From an uncultured Flavobacteriales bacterium (GTDB lineage: Bacteria > Bacteroidota > Bacteroidia > Flavobacteriales_D > Crocinitomicaceae), in the NCBI GenBank assembly GCA_943789205.1, contig CALSTG010000001.1, positions 248,001 through 312,000 of the forward strand: a stretch of 64,000 bases of DNA, read 5' to 3'. Position 1 is the first letter of the stretch; the number at the start of each line of letters is the position of its first letter. Position numbers and translations under genes: made by a program. Shown one piece after another: positions 9,478 through 18,130 of the stretch. The notes under the pieces were generated by a model. It saw only the letters and a program-made list of their open reading frames with translations. It ran no database searches and had not been told where the DNA came from.

Positions 9478-10521
9478 TCATAATGAATTCAACCATTGCA
9501 TTGTATCCACATTATCAGCATAATCGTTTAGCTTAGGAGATTGAGAACTACCAAAAGAAAGTCCACCTGCACCAACCCTGCACTGAATTGAACCTTTATG
9601 CTCTTCACAATATGAATTGACCTCATCAACATCATCATAAAAATGATAATAAAGCATACCTAAAGGTGAGGAAAGTAATTTGGTTTCTTTGAGAAGTACA
9701 AAGTTATTATCGAGTAACTTCTCTTGATTCATAAGATGAACCGCCTTGTTATAATCATAATTATTACCATACTTTTTATTATTAATAACAGCTCCTTGAT
9801 GCACAATATGTTCAAATACCTTATTGATTTCAAAGGATCTTGGTAAAAGTAAATGGGACACACTCCGACAACCTCTTCCAAAAAAATCAAAAATATCATC
9901 ACCCAAAGCCTTCAGTTGAGACTCCGATTCTGTTCCATCCAAAATAGCGACCGATGTTCTATTTTTTCTAAATATGTGTGGGTATTTTGAAAAATACTGT
10001 TCAAAATGAAGAAAACTTGAATTACTACCTGTTGCAATTACGGCATCAAAACCTTTCATGTTGCGGTCAGAAAATGAAATAAAATCCTTTACTTCAGGAT
10101 AAAAACAAATTAAAAATTCTGCTAAAACAGGCAGTAGTTTATCATCCTCTGAGCTCATCTTTGCCATTATTCGGTTTCCAGAAAGCAGTACACAAAGGAA
10201 ATCATGAAATCCAACGAGTGGAATATTTCCCGCCATAATAACAGCTATTGTCTTTGGTTCTGTGGAATAGGTATACTGAGCTATCCATTGCTCCAGGTTT
10301 TCTTTTTTCAAGCTTTTTCCTAGATTTCCTATTGCCTTACGTATCATGTCCTCTGTAAACCAACCATTATGATGTTTTAGAGTACCTATGAGAACATTTA
10401 ACTTATCATATTCAGTAGCTGTGATTCCTATATCAAAGCTTTCCCAAGGTTTATTTTCACCAATATTTCGCATAACCAAACCCAACTGGCAAAAGGCTTG
10501 TACTAAAGATTCTTTTTTCAC
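9478..10521 (-). CDS. Acyl-CoA reductase, LuxC-like
   Basis: NAD(P)H-dependent reductase of the aldehyde-dehydrogenase superfamily, expected to reduce acyl-CoA to aldehyde. Visible features are 'VIMAGNIPLVGFHDFLCVLLSGN' near residue 95, 'AVIATGSNSSFLHFEQYF' near 160, and the probable active-site Cys in 'FFGRGCRSVSHLLLPR' near 215. Length (347 residues) suits the short Bacteroidota members of this family. The start is GTG at 10521, with a TATATTTG box only 4 bases before it, so the mRNA may be nearly leaderless. The next in-frame ATG is codon 17. It is divergent from a 2[4Fe-4S] ferredoxin across 85 bases. The physiological substrate is unknown. Confidence 0.85.
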   Translation of the reverse strand: MKKESLVQAFCQLGLVMRNIGENKPWESFDIGITATEYDKLNVLIGTLKHHNGWFTEDMIRKAIGNLGKSLKKENLEQWIAQYTYSTEPKTIAVIMAGNIPLVGFHDFLCVLLSGNRIMAKMSSEDDKLLPVLAEFLICFYPEVKDFISFSDRNMKGFDAVIATGSNSSFLHFEQYFSKYPHIFRKNRTSVAILDGTESESQLKALGDDIFDFFGRGCRSVSHLLLPRSFEINKVFEHIVHQGAVINNKKYGNNYDYNKAVHLMNQEKLLDNNFVLLKETKLLSSPLGMLYYHFYDDVDEVNSYCEEHKGSIQCRVGAGGLSFGSSQSPKLNDYADNVDTMQWLNSL

Positions 10522-10525
10522 GCTA

Positions 10526-10533
10526 CAAATATA
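10526..10533 (-). promoter_or_regulatory. Predicted -7 promoter box of the acyl-CoA reductase gene
   Basis: Reads TATATTTG on the minus strand, 4 bases before the GTG start. Transcription would begin at or just inside the start codon, implying a leaderless mRNA or a later start. Confidence 0.55.
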
Positions 10534-10581
10534 GTAAGCTTCTTTTTTCTAGTATTGAACAAAAGAATCAAATTTGGGTTT

Positions 10582-10589
10582 TATATTTG
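10582..10589 (+). promoter_or_regulatory. Predicted -7 promoter box of the ferredoxin gene
   Basis: Reads TATATTTG, ending 17 bases before the ferredoxin ATG. Its divergent partner at 10526-10533 has the same eight bases on the other strand. Confidence 0.65.
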
Positions 10590-10606
10590 TAAAAAAATAG
10601 ATTGAC

Positions 10607-10954
10607 ATGGCGATAATGATAACCGACGAATGTATCAACTGCGGAGCTTGTGAACCTGAATGCCCCAATAATGCCATCTATGAGGGTGGCGCTGAATGGA
10701 AATATTCTGATGGAACCTCTCTAAAAGGAATGATAACAACACTAGACGGTGATGATGTTGACGCAGATAAATCTTTTGACCCCGTAGATATGGATGTCTA
10801 TTATATTACTCATGACAAATGTACCGAATGTGCTGGATTTCATGACGAACCCCAGTGTGCCGCGGTATGCCCTGTAGACTGCTGTGTTGATGATCCTAAT
10901 TATAGAGAATCTGAAGATGAGCTATTGGCTAAAAAAAGTTTTCTTCACTTATAA
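10607..10954 (+). CDS. 2[4Fe-4S] ferredoxin
   Basis: Small acidic electron carrier of 115 residues. The first cluster motif is [12 protein letters not shown] near residues 9-20. The second is spread as '[22 protein letters not shown]' near 78-99, the arrangement of the YfhL/long-loop ferredoxins. An acidic insert (residues ~30-70) separates the two. It is divergent from the acyl-CoA reductase and may supply or take electrons in the same pathway (inference from position only). The last 6 bases overlap the end of the convergent Smr gene. Confidence 0.92.
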   Translation: MAIMITDECINCGACEPECPNNAIYEGGAEWKYSDGTSLKGMITTLDGDDVDADKSFDPVDMDVYYITHDKCTECAGFHDEPQCAAVCPVDCCVDDPNYRESEDELLAKKSFLHL

Positions 10955-11467
10955 AGGTTCGGCTACAGATATTTTAATATCAATATAAGAGGCGCCAACG
11001 CCTCTTTGGCTATAGTTAGCATCATTCATATCATACCCGTTTCGTCCTCGTAAGCAAGCTAAAATTTCACTTTTTAATCTCCCCTCCCCTACACCGTGAA
11101 TAATCAAAACGCGTGTGGTTTTATTCTTTAAATGGCCATTAATAAATCGCTTGAAGGTATTCATCTGAATCGTAAACTTTTCGTGTGCCGAAACCTCATA
11201 TTTATGAGTATCAAAAGATTCAAAATGTAAGTCCAATCTCGGAACCTCTTCTGCAAATTTTGTTTGTTTTTTTGGCTTTGGTTTATCGGAGTCTTTAATA
11301 GAGATCGCTCCTGTTTTAAAATGATGAATCTTAACTGCTTTATCTAAACTAATAGCTAAATCAAATCCATGCTCATCAACGACATTTATCACCTCTGACC
11401 CAATTGAGACCACAGTATAATTACCTGTTTCATTTAGAATAGAAATAACCTCACCGATAGAAAACAT
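10949..11467 (-). CDS. Smr-domain protein
   Basis: Protein of 172 residues. The C-terminal half (about 75-172) is an Smr domain: 'LDLHFESF' at its start, the hallmark '[14 protein letters not shown]' near 125-140, and '[11 protein letters not shown]' at the end. Smr domains are DNA or RNA nicking and binding modules found in MutS2 and in stand-alone proteins. The N-terminal half is a small beta-rich domain ('[21 protein letters not shown]'). There is no MutS part here. It follows icmF by 5 bases on the same strand, so the two are probably co-transcribed. Its target is unknown. Confidence 0.85.
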   Translation of the reverse strand: MFSIGEVISILNETGNYTVVSIGSEVINVVDEHGFDLAISLDKAVKIHHFKTGAISIKDSDKPKPKKQTKFAEEVPRLDLHFESFDTHKYEVSAHEKFTIQMNTFKRFINGHLKNKTTRVLIIHGVGEGRLKSEILACLRGRNGYDMNDANYSQRGVGASYIDIKISVAEPL

Positions 11468-11472
11468 AACTG

Positions 11473-14400
11473 TTACATATTTCTACGATACTGACCACCA
11501 ACCTCAAATAAAGCGTTCGTGACTTGCCCTAAGGATGCATGCTTACAGGTTTCCATGAGTTCCTCAAAAATATTCTGATTGTTAACTGCAGCATCTTGAA
11601 TGGTTTTAATTCCTTTTTTTGTACCTGCTTCTTTTGCCAAATGCAGATTTTTAAGCATCTCAATTTGATATTGTTTTTCTTCCTCAGTGGCACGAATAAC
11701 TTCTTTCGGTAAAATCGTTGGCGAACCTTTAGAGCTTAAGAAAGTATTTACACCAATTATTGGGAATTCTCCAGTATGTTTCAAGGTTTCATAATAAAGA
11801 GACTCCTCTTGAATTTTAGACCTTTGATACATGGTCTCCATGGCACCGAGTACACCTCCACGTTCGGTGATTCTGTCAAACTCAGAAAGAACAGCTTCCT
11901 CAACCAAGTCTGTCAAATCTTCGATAATAAAACTTCCTTGAAGTGGGTTTTCATTTTTCGCTAATCCAAGCTCTCTATTAATAATCAGCTGAATAGCCAT
12001 TGCTCTTCTCACAGACTCCTCAGTCGGTGTTGTGATTGCCTCATCATATGCGTTGGTATGTAATGAGTTACAGTTGTCATAAATCGCATACAAGGCCTGT
12101 AATGTCGTACGGATATCATTAAAATCAATCTCCTGAGCATGTAAAGACCTACCAGAAGTTTGAATATGATATTTAAGCATTTGTGCCCGAGGATTGGCTC
12201 CGTACTTTTTGGCCATTGCTTTAGACCATATCTTTCTTGCGACTCTACCAATAACAGCATATTCAGGATCAATTCCATTTGAGAAAAAGAAAGATAAGTT
12301 TGGTCCGAAATCATTAATATTCATACCCCTACTCAAATAGTACTCAACGTAAGTAAAGCCATTAGCGAGCGTAAAAGCCAACTGCGTAATAGGGTTTGCA
12401 CCTGCTTCGGCAATATGATATCCCGAAATTGAAACAGAATAGAAATTCCGAACTCCATTATTAATGAAATACTCCTGGACATCTCCCATCAACCTTAAAG
12501 CGAATTCCGTAGAGAATATACACGTGTTTTGGGCTTGATCTTCCTTTAAAATGTCTGCCTGAACGGTTCCTCGAACCTGAGTAAGTGTCTTGGCCTTGAT
12601 ATCATTATAAATATTTTCGGGAAGAACCTGATCACCTGTTACTCCTAGAAGCATCAATCCAAGTCCATCATTTCCTTTCGGTAAATCTCCATTATAGCTC
12701 GGTCTTTCAACACCTTTCTTTTTATAAATTGCTTTAATTTTATTTTCAATTTCCTTTTCAAGACCTTCATCAGAAATATACTTTTCACAATTTTGATCTA
12801 TTGCCGCGTTCATAAAAAACGCTAATAACATGGGTGCAGGACCATTTATAGTCATAGAAACTGAAGTTGCTGGATGACTCAAGTCAAAACCAGAATACAG
12901 TTTTTTAGCGTCATCAAGGCAACAGATGGAGACACCAGCATTCCCAATCTTGCCATATATATCGGGTCGGATATCAGGATCGTTACCATATAAGGTCACT
13001 GAATCGAATGCAGTGGATAATCTTTTAGCTGGCATTCCGAGGCTCACATAGTGAAATCGTTTATTGGTTCTCTCAGGACCGCCCTCACCCGCGAACATTC
13101 GCGTAGGATCTTCCCCTTCTCTTTTAAACGGGAACAAACCTGCGGTGTATGGAAATTCTCCAGGATAATTCTCTTGTAAAGACCAACGTAGAATGTCACC
13201 CCAGCCACTGTATTTTGGCGATGCCACTTTTGGTATATCTGAATGTGATAATGACTTTGTGTGCGTTTGAATAGATAAAGTTTTTTCTCGAACTTTAAAT
13301 TCAAATATAGGATCCTTAAATGACTTTTTCTTAGCTTCCCAGTTTTCAATTAAAGCCCAGTTTTTAGGATCAAAATTTAATTTTTCTTTTTCAAGTACCT
13401 CTTGAATTCCTTTAATCATTCTGTCCTTATCGTCATAATCTGAGTCCACAAGCGTCTTTATAGTTTGGGTAAGACCGTAAAGCTTATCCGCAACTTTAAC
13501 CTGCATTTCAACCCATTTATTGTAGGCCCTGTTATTTTCAGAAATCTCAGAAAGATAACGTGTTCGATCAGGTGGTATTACAAATATTTTCTCAGACATT
13601 TCTCTTGTGATTTGAAAAGTGGATTTCAGTGAAGCATCTGTCTTTGCAACAAGTTGGTCCATGATCACTTTGTAAAGAGAGTTCATCCCAGGATCATTAA
13701 ATTGCGAAGCAATAGTACCATGAACTGGCATTTCATCTACATTCGAATCCCAAAGATTATGGTTTCTTTGATATTGTTTACGAACATCTCTTAGGGCATC
13801 CAAAGCACCTCTTTTATCAAACTTATTCAGCGCGATCACATCGGCAAAATCAAGCATGTCTATTTTTTCTAACTGCGTTGCTGCGCCATATTCCGGGGTC
13901 ATCACATATAATGAGACATCAGAATGGTCTAATATTTCAGTATCCGATTGACCAATACCAGAAGTTTCAAGAATAATTAAATCATAATCGGCAGCTTTTA
14001 ATATTGAAAGAGCCTCAGCAACATGCTTTGATAGTGCTAAGTTTGATTGTCGCGTTGCCAATGAACGCATGTATACCCGACTGTTTTTTATGGAATTCAT
14101 TCGAATTCGATCACCGAGTAAGGCACCTCCTGTCTTCCTTTTTGAAGGATCCACAGAAACCACAGCAATTTTCTTATCCTCAAAGTCTACGAGAAATCTA
14201 CGAACTAGTTCATCTACTAAAGAGGACTTCCCTGCACCTCCTGTGCCTGTTATACCTAATACTGGCACCTTGCTTTCTGAAGCCAAATCTCTTATCTCTG
14301 TTAGGGCATCTGCATGTTTTTCTGGGAAATTTTCTGCCGCAGAAATTGTTCTTGCAATCGCAGGGATATTTTTTGATTTTACCTTTTTAAGGTCATGCTC

Positions 14401-14853
14401 CAAATCTTCCCCTAGGCCATAATCGCATCGCTCAACAAGATCGTTTATCATACCCTGAAGTCCTAAGGTTCTGCCATCGTCTGGATGATAAATCCGTTCA
14501 ATACCATAATCTTGAAGCATTTTTATCTCTTCTGGAAGAATTGTTCCACCACCACCACCGAATATTTTAATATGTGGTGCTCCTTTCTCACACAACAAAT
14601 CGTACATAAACTTGAAATACTCATTATGCCCTCCCTGATAGGAAGTCATAGCAATAGCCTGAGCATCCTCTTGAATAGCGCAGTCAACGACTTCCTCAAC
14701 AGAACGATCATGACCTAAATGTATAACCTCACAACCTGTAGATTGTATAATTCTACGCATAATGTTGATTGCAGCATCATGACCATCGAAGAGTGAGGCA
14801 GCAGTTACAATTCTAATTTTATTCTTGGGTTTGTATGCAGAGATTTGTTCCAT
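11473..14853 (-). CDS. icmF: Fused isobutyryl-CoA mutase IcmF
   Basis: Adenosylcobalamin-dependent carbon-skeleton mutase of 1126 residues, in the IcmF order. A B12-binding domain comes first (DGHDAAI at 23-29, axial ligand His25; glycine run 'FGGGGGT' near 98-104). A MeaB-type GTPase chaperone follows (P-loop GTGGAGKS at 203-210, 'NKFDKRGA' near 340). The mutase domain begins near 540. In the substrate site Phe574 ('TAGLFPFKR') and Gln775 ('DQAQNT') stand where methylmalonyl-CoA mutases have Tyr and Arg. This Phe/Gln pair marks isobutyryl-/n-butyryl-CoA mutases. A TACTTTTG box lies 23 bases upstream and smr follows after 5 bases. Specificity is inferred from the two residues. Confidence 0.93.
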   Translation of the reverse strand: MEQISAYKPKNKIRIVTAASLFDGHDAAINIMRRIIQSTGCEVIHLGHDRSVEEVVDCAIQEDAQAIAMTSYQGGHNEYFKFMYDLLCEKGAPHIKIFGGGGGTILPEEIKMLQDYGIERIYHPDDGRTLGLQGMINDLVERCDYGLGEDLEHDLKKVKSKNIPAIARTISAAENFPEKHADALTEIRDLASESKVPVLGITGTGGAGKSSLVDELVRRFLVDFEDKKIAVVSVDPSKRKTGGALLGDRIRMNSIKNSRVYMRSLATRQSNLALSKHVAEALSILKAADYDLIILETSGIGQSDTEILDHSDVSLYVMTPEYGAATQLEKIDMLDFADVIALNKFDKRGALDALRDVRKQYQRNHNLWDSNVDEMPVHGTIASQFNDPGMNSLYKVIMDQLVAKTDASLKSTFQITREMSEKIFVIPPDRTRYLSEISENNRAYNKWVEMQVKVADKLYGLTQTIKTLVDSDYDDKDRMIKGIQEVLEKEKLNFDPKNWALIENWEAKKKSFKDPIFEFKVREKTLSIQTHTKSLSHSDIPKVASPKYSGWGDILRWSLQENYPGEFPYTAGLFPFKREGEDPTRMFAGEGGPERTNKRFHYVSLGMPAKRLSTAFDSVTLYGNDPDIRPDIYGKIGNAGVSICCLDDAKKLYSGFDLSHPATSVSMTINGPAPMLLAFFMNAAIDQNCEKYISDEGLEKEIENKIKAIYKKKGVERPSYNGDLPKGNDGLGLMLLGVTGDQVLPENIYNDIKAKTLTQVRGTVQADILKEDQAQNTCIFSTEFALRLMGDVQEYFINNGVRNFYSVSISGYHIAEAGANPITQLAFTLANGFTYVEYYLSRGMNINDFGPNLSFFFSNGIDPEYAVIGRVARKIWSKAMAKKYGANPRAQMLKYHIQTSGRSLHAQEIDFNDIRTTLQALYAIYDNCNSLHTNAYDEAITTPTEESVRRAMAIQLIINRELGLAKNENPLQGSFIIEDLTDLVEEAVLSEFDRITERGGVLGAMETMYQRSKIQEESLYYETLKHTGEFPIIGVNTFLSSKGSPTILPKEVIRATEEEKQYQIEMLKNLHLAKEAGTKKGIKTIQDAAVNNQNIFEELMETCKHASLGQVTNALFEVGGQYRRNM

Positions 14854-14876
14854 TCGGATTTCAATTTAAACGCCTC

Positions 14877-14884
14877 CAAAAGTA
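14877..14884 (-). promoter_or_regulatory. Predicted -7 promoter box of icmF
   Basis: Reads TACTTTTG on the minus strand, 23 bases before the icmF ATG, in the 107-base gap after the CAP gene. I see no cobalamin-riboswitch-like structure in this short leader. Confidence 0.5.
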
Positions 14885-14960
14885 CAAAAATCAAGTCAAA
14901 CACATTCACTATATGCAAATTAGAAATTATGAAAAAAGACATTGGATAAAATCCATCTAA

Positions 14961-15500
14961 TTATTGAACGGCAGATTCAAAAACCCAATAATGATTATAC
15001 TTACTTTGTGTATTATGGTAATATCCAACACCCATGTGGGTCGCACTTTTATTGAACAAATTTTTTCTATGCCCAGGGCTTTGAATCCAACCTTTAAGAA
15101 CATCCTCAGGAGTCCTGTAACCCGCAGCGATATTTTCAGTATTTGCGAAACCATCGTAAAATTTTGAGATCCTTTTAAACGTTGACATTCCGACTTCAAG
15201 TCCATATTTACGTCTATTATGCGTTGCGTGCTCGTGATAATTTTCATTTGCCATGTCCGCAGCATGGTAACGACTTGCGCGCATAAGATCGGGATGAAAC
15301 TCCAGAGGATCAAGACCTCTTTTACTTCTTCGTTCATTAATTAATTGAAGCAACCGGGATTCGAAATCATTATTTATACCCTCGATATACTCATCTCCTC
15401 TCGGGTTTTCATGAAATGGAATAGAGAATTCATTGTTTGGAGCATAAGAGAATGAACTTGAAAAGATAAATAAGGCAATTAGAAAAATGAATTTTTGCAT
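14961..15500 (-). CDS. Secreted CAP-domain (SCP/PR1-like) protein
   Basis: Protein of 179 residues with a signal peptide ('MQKFIFLIALFIFSSSFSYA') and one CAP domain. The domain shows 'LLQLINERRSKRGLDPLEFHPDLMRASRYHAADMA', then 'ENIAAGYRTPEDVLKGWIQS', 'PGHRKNLF' and a final 'YNHYWVFES'. Bacterial CAP proteins are extracytoplasmic with poorly known roles. I take ATG at 15500; an upstream GTG at 15518 would add six residues in front of the signal peptide. It sits between a small ORF upstream and icmF downstream, all on the minus strand, but icmF has its own promoter box. Confidence 0.88.
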   Translation of the reverse strand: MQKFIFLIALFIFSSSFSYAPNNEFSIPFHENPRGDEYIEGINNDFESRLLQLINERRSKRGLDPLEFHPDLMRASRYHAADMANENYHEHATHNRRKYGLEVGMSTFKRISKFYDGFANTENIAAGYRTPEDVLKGWIQSPGHRKNLFNKSATHMGVGYYHNTQSKYNHYWVFESAVQ

Positions 15501-15542
15501 AGAAGAGAATTGTACCACTATAACTTAACAAACCAAGAGTCG

Positions 15543-15770
15543 TTACAACTTGGAAGCATACAATTCATATTCCTTAACTGAAGATTTTAAAAATGGACCA
15601 ACTAAAGAAAGCATTTCTTTGATACGTATGATTTCTGGAAATTTTTGAGCTTGGGTTTTAGTTTTGATTAAAGAAGACCCGACCAACTGTATTTCTTCAA
15701 ATTCAGACTCAGACAGTATTTTGTAGAAGGATTTATTATTGGAAAGTTTTCTGTAAGCCGGGTAGTCCAA
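15543..15770 (-). CDS. Small conserved-looking hypothetical protein
   Basis: Short ORF of 75 residues starting at a TTG (15770), since no ATG is available before the in-frame stop at 15783-15785. The sequence begins with 'YRKLSNNKSFYKILSESEFEEIQLVGSS' and ends with 'SVKEYELYASKL'. From memory the 'YRKLSNNKSFYKI' phrase recurs in short Bacteroidota hypothetical proteins, which favours a real gene. It shows no signal peptide, membrane segment or known motif. It is divergent from the YkgJ-type gene and lies upstream of the CAP gene. Confidence 0.6.
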   Translation of the reverse strand: MDYPAYRKLSNNKSFYKILSESEFEEIQLVGSSLIKTKTQAQKFPEIIRIKEMLSLVGPFLKSSVKEYELYASKL

Positions 15771-15783
15771 AATTGATTTGATT

Positions 15784-15791
15784 TAGTTTTG
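15784..15791 (+). promoter_or_regulatory. Predicted -7 promoter box of the YkgJ-type gene
   Basis: Reads TAGTTTTG, matching TAnnTTTG, 49 bases before the ATG. The longer leader and missing -33 TTG make this a weaker candidate. Confidence 0.35.
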
Positions 15792-15840
15792 TAAATGTAT
15801 TGATTTGATTAATACTTAACTTCGACATTATTTATAGCTT

Positions 15841-16338
15841 ATGAACAATTCCTTGAGTAGCACCGACCAAAACAGCATAGACGAAGCCAAGAAAAAAAAG
15901 AAAGAAATAAAAAAAAAGCTGCTTCAGCTTAAGAAAAAAAAACCTAAGCAAATAAATGCCAAGTTCAATGAACTTCACGATGAAGAATTCAAAAATATGG
16001 ATTGCTTGAATTGTGCAAATTGCTGTAAAACAACCAGTCCCATTTTTCGCAATGCCGACATTAATCGATTAGCCAAACACCTGCGTATGAAATCTGGTGC
16101 TTTCACAGAAAAGTATTTAAGACTCGATGAAGAACAAGATTATGTGCTTAAAAATTCGCCCTGCGCCTTTTTAAATTCAGACAACACATGTAAAGTATAT
16201 GATTCGAGACCTTTAGCCTGTCGAGAATACCCTCATACCGACAGGAAAAATGTGGTCCAAATTATAAATCTTACCATTAAAAACACAGAGATATGTCCTG
16301 CTGTAGCTAGAATCGTAGAAAAAATCATTCAAAGATAG
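15841..16338 (+). CDS. YkgJ-type cysteine-cluster protein
   Basis: Cytoplasmic protein of 165 residues. A very Lys-rich, probably coiled N-terminus (~40 residues) is followed by a Cys cluster domain with 'MDCLNCANCCKTTSPIF' near 57-73, 'SPCAFLNSDNTCKVYDSRPLACREYPH' near 108-134, and a last Cys in 'NTEICPAVARI'. The spacing fits the CxxCxxCC Zn/Fe-binding family (PF03692), whose members bind a metal or Fe-S cluster; the function is unassigned. The basic N-terminal extension of long A runs is unusual and may bind RNA (inference). The HDAC-like gene follows 37 bases later. Confidence 0.85.
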   Translation: MNNSLSSTDQNSIDEAKKKKKEIKKKLLQLKKKKPKQINAKFNELHDEEFKNMDCLNCANCCKTTSPIFRNADINRLAKHLRMKSGAFTEKYLRLDEEQDYVLKNSPCAFLNSDNTCKVYDSRPLACREYPHTDRKNVVQIINLTIKNTEICPAVARIVEKIIQR

Positions 16339-16375
16339 GCTGCAACATTGTGTATTTTAATTTGTTTATAACTCA

Positions 16376-17272
16376 ATGATTGCGTTTCATCCCATTTATG
16401 TTCATGAGCTTCCAGAAAACCATAGGTTTCCTATGGATAAATATGATTTACTTCCTAGGCAGCTTTTACATGAAGGCACTGTAGATCAATCTTATTTTTT
16501 TGAACCCGTAAAACTAAAAGATGAGTACGCAGAGGCCGTCCATGAAAAAAAATACCTCGAACGACTCAAAAATCTAGAGCTTTCAAAAAAAGAGCAACGC
16601 GTTTCAGGTTTTATTCATAATGAAAAGCTTATTCAAAGAGAATGGACGATTATGGAAGGAACAAGAATGGCTGCGGAGAAAGCATTAAAGCATTCCATAT
16701 CATTTAATATTGCCGGAGGCACACATCATGCTTTCGCTGGCCGTGGCGAAGGATTCTGTTTGCTTAATGATCATGTAATAGCGTCACATTGGTTACTGAA
16801 AAATAACAAAGCTCAAAAAATCCTAATTGCCGATCTCGATGTTCATCAGGGTAATGGAACTGCCGCGATGTGTGCTAATGAACCAAATATTTTTACGTTT
16901 AGTATGCATGGAAAAAATAATTATCCCCTTCACAAACAATTATCAAATTTAGATTTTGAGGCTGAAGATGGTATTAAAGACAAGAGCTATTTGTACGAAT
17001 TGGAAAAAAGCTTGGATAATATTGTTCAAGCATTCCAACCCGACTTTATCTTTTATCAAGCTGGTGTAGATGTTCTAGAAAGTGATAAGCTAGGTAGATT
17101 AGGATTGAGTTTATCTGGATGTAAAAAGCGAGATGAAATCATATTTGAATTCAGCAAGCAACTTAATTGTCCGATTGTAACAACCATGGGTGGCGGATAT
17201 AGTAAAGAAATAAATACAATTGTTGAAGCGCATGCCAATACTTACCGATGTGGTTACGATATTCGGGAATAA
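16376..17272 (+). CDS. Histone-deacetylase-family (AcuC/Hda-like) deacetylase
   Basis: Zn-dependent amidohydrolase of 298 residues, expected to remove acetyl or other acyl groups from lysine, polyamines or a small molecule. The active-site elements are clear: 'HPIYVHELPENHRFPM' at the N-terminus, the His-His pair in 'AGGTHHAFAGRGEGFCLLND', metal ligands in 'IADLDVHQGNGTA', the second metal Asp in 'YQAGVDVLESDKLGRLG', and 'TMGGGYSKE' with the catalytic Tyr. The length matches short bacterial class IV-like members. The natural substrate cannot be read from the sequence, and its neighbours do not suggest acetoin use. Confidence 0.92.
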   Translation: MIAFHPIYVHELPENHRFPMDKYDLLPRQLLHEGTVDQSYFFEPVKLKDEYAEAVHEKKYLERLKNLELSKKEQRVSGFIHNEKLIQREWTIMEGTRMAAEKALKHSISFNIAGGTHHAFAGRGEGFCLLNDHVIASHWLLKNNKAQKILIADLDVHQGNGTAAMCANEPNIFTFSMHGKNNYPLHKQLSNLDFEAEDGIKDKSYLYELEKSLDNIVQAFQPDFIFYQAGVDVLESDKLGRLGLSLSGCKKRDEIIFEFSKQLNCPIVTTMGGGYSKEINTIVEAHANTYRCGYDIRE

Positions 17273-17313
17273 AAGGATACGATGATTGTATTTTTCGACA
17301 CCTAAAATAGTTG

Positions 17314-17321
17314 TAAATTTG
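17314..17321 (+). promoter_or_regulatory. Predicted -7 promoter box of tatA-purE
   Basis: Reads TAAATTTG and ends 7 bases before the tatA ATG, so the leader is only a few bases long. No TTG at the expected -33 distance. Confidence 0.6.
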
Positions 17322-17328
17322 CACTATT

Positions 17329-17655
17329 ATGATGCAAGTATTGTTCCTTAATGATATCGCCGGAACTGAAATCTTATTGATTTTGGTATTTGTCCTTATT
17401 TTTTTCGGTGCAAATAGTATACCTGGTATAGCAAAAACCATGGGGCGGGCAATTTATCAAATCAAAAACGCATCTGACGATCTCAAAAGTGAAATAAAAA
17501 AGTCCACGGGAGATATCAAAAAAGATATAAATTTAAAGGAGCTTATCAAAGAAACCGAGGAGGACATTAAGCTTCCAATGGATCAAATGATGACAGACAT
17601 AGAACATACCATAAATTACGAACCCAAGAAACCAAAAACAAATGAAAAAAGCTAG
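17329..17655 (+). CDS. tatA: Twin-arginine translocase subunit TatA
   Basis: Small pore-forming subunit of the Tat system that exports folded proteins. The 108 residues have the TatA plan: one membrane helix ('[23 protein letters not shown]', about 11-33), the hinge Gly-Ala-Asn, an amphipathic helix ('[19 protein letters not shown]'), then a charged tail. The usual Phe-Gly of the hinge is present as 'FFGANSIP'. No tatC is in the window. Two ATG codons lie in tandem (17329 and 17332). The 3' end overlaps purE by 14 bases, so the pair is transcribed together, an odd pairing of export and purine genes. Confidence 0.9.
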   Translation: MMQVLFLNDIAGTEILLILVFVLIFFGANSIPGIAKTMGRAIYQIKNASDDLKSEIKKSTGDIKKDINLKELIKETEEDIKLPMDQMMTDIEHTINYEPKKPKTNEKS

Positions 17656-18130
17656 TGTTGGAATTATAATGGGAAGTGCATCTGACCTTCCGGTAATGCA
17701 AGGTGCCATTGATATTTTGAAAGAATTTGGTATTGAAATGGAGGTAGAGATTGTTTCGGCACACCGTACTCCTGAAAAAATGGTGAGTTATGCAAAAAGT
17801 GCTGCAGAAAGAGGACTAAAAGTAATTATTGCCGGCGCAGGTGGTGCAGCACATTTACCAGGAATGACCGCATCATTGACAACACTTCCAGTAATTGGTG
17901 TTCCTGTTAAATCATCCAATTCTATAGATGGTTGGGATTCTATCCTCAGTATCTTACAAATGCCAAATGGCATCCCTGTAGCTACCGTAGCATTAGACGG
18001 AGCCAAAAATGCAGGTATTCTTGCCGCGCGAATTATTGGTGCATTTGATATTGATGTTTCTAAATCTCTCGAGAAATATCAAGAATCAATGAAAGAAAAA
18101 GTAGAAAAAAGTCAAGAATCTTTACGCTAA
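17642..18130 (+). CDS. purE: N5-carboxyaminoimidazole ribonucleotide mutase PurE
   Basis: Converts N5-CAIR to CAIR in purine synthesis. The 162 residues include the class I signature '[10 protein letters not shown]' near 11-20, 'SAHRTPEKM' near 39-47, '[13 protein letters not shown]' near 67-79, '[25 protein letters not shown]' near 90-115, and the '[18 protein letters not shown]' helix. PurK, its usual partner, is not here. The ATG lies within the last codons of tatA, so translation is likely coupled. It ends in a 4-base overlap with the convergent muramidase gene. Confidence 0.96.
   Translation: MKKASVGIIMGSASDLPVMQGAIDILKEFGIEMEVEIVSAHRTPEKMVSYAKSAAERGLKVIIAGAGGAAHLPGMTASLTTLPVIGVPVKSSNSIDGWDSILSILQMPNGIPVATVALDGAKNAGILAARIIGAFDIDVSKSLEKYQESMKEKVEKSQESLR

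Noticed and set aside
14004..14422. Plus-strand open frames of 117-128 codons within icmF
   Set aside because: They are antisense to a strongly conserved coding region and show no protein-like motif; shadows of the real gene.
14854..14960. Possible cobalamin riboswitch before icmF
   Set aside because: The gap is only 107 bases, contains a promoter box 23 bases from the start, and shows no B12-box-like or long paired structure.
14957..15337. Second minus-strand frame overlapping the CAP gene
   Set aside because: The CAP domain explains the DNA in the other frame; this one has no recognisable pattern.
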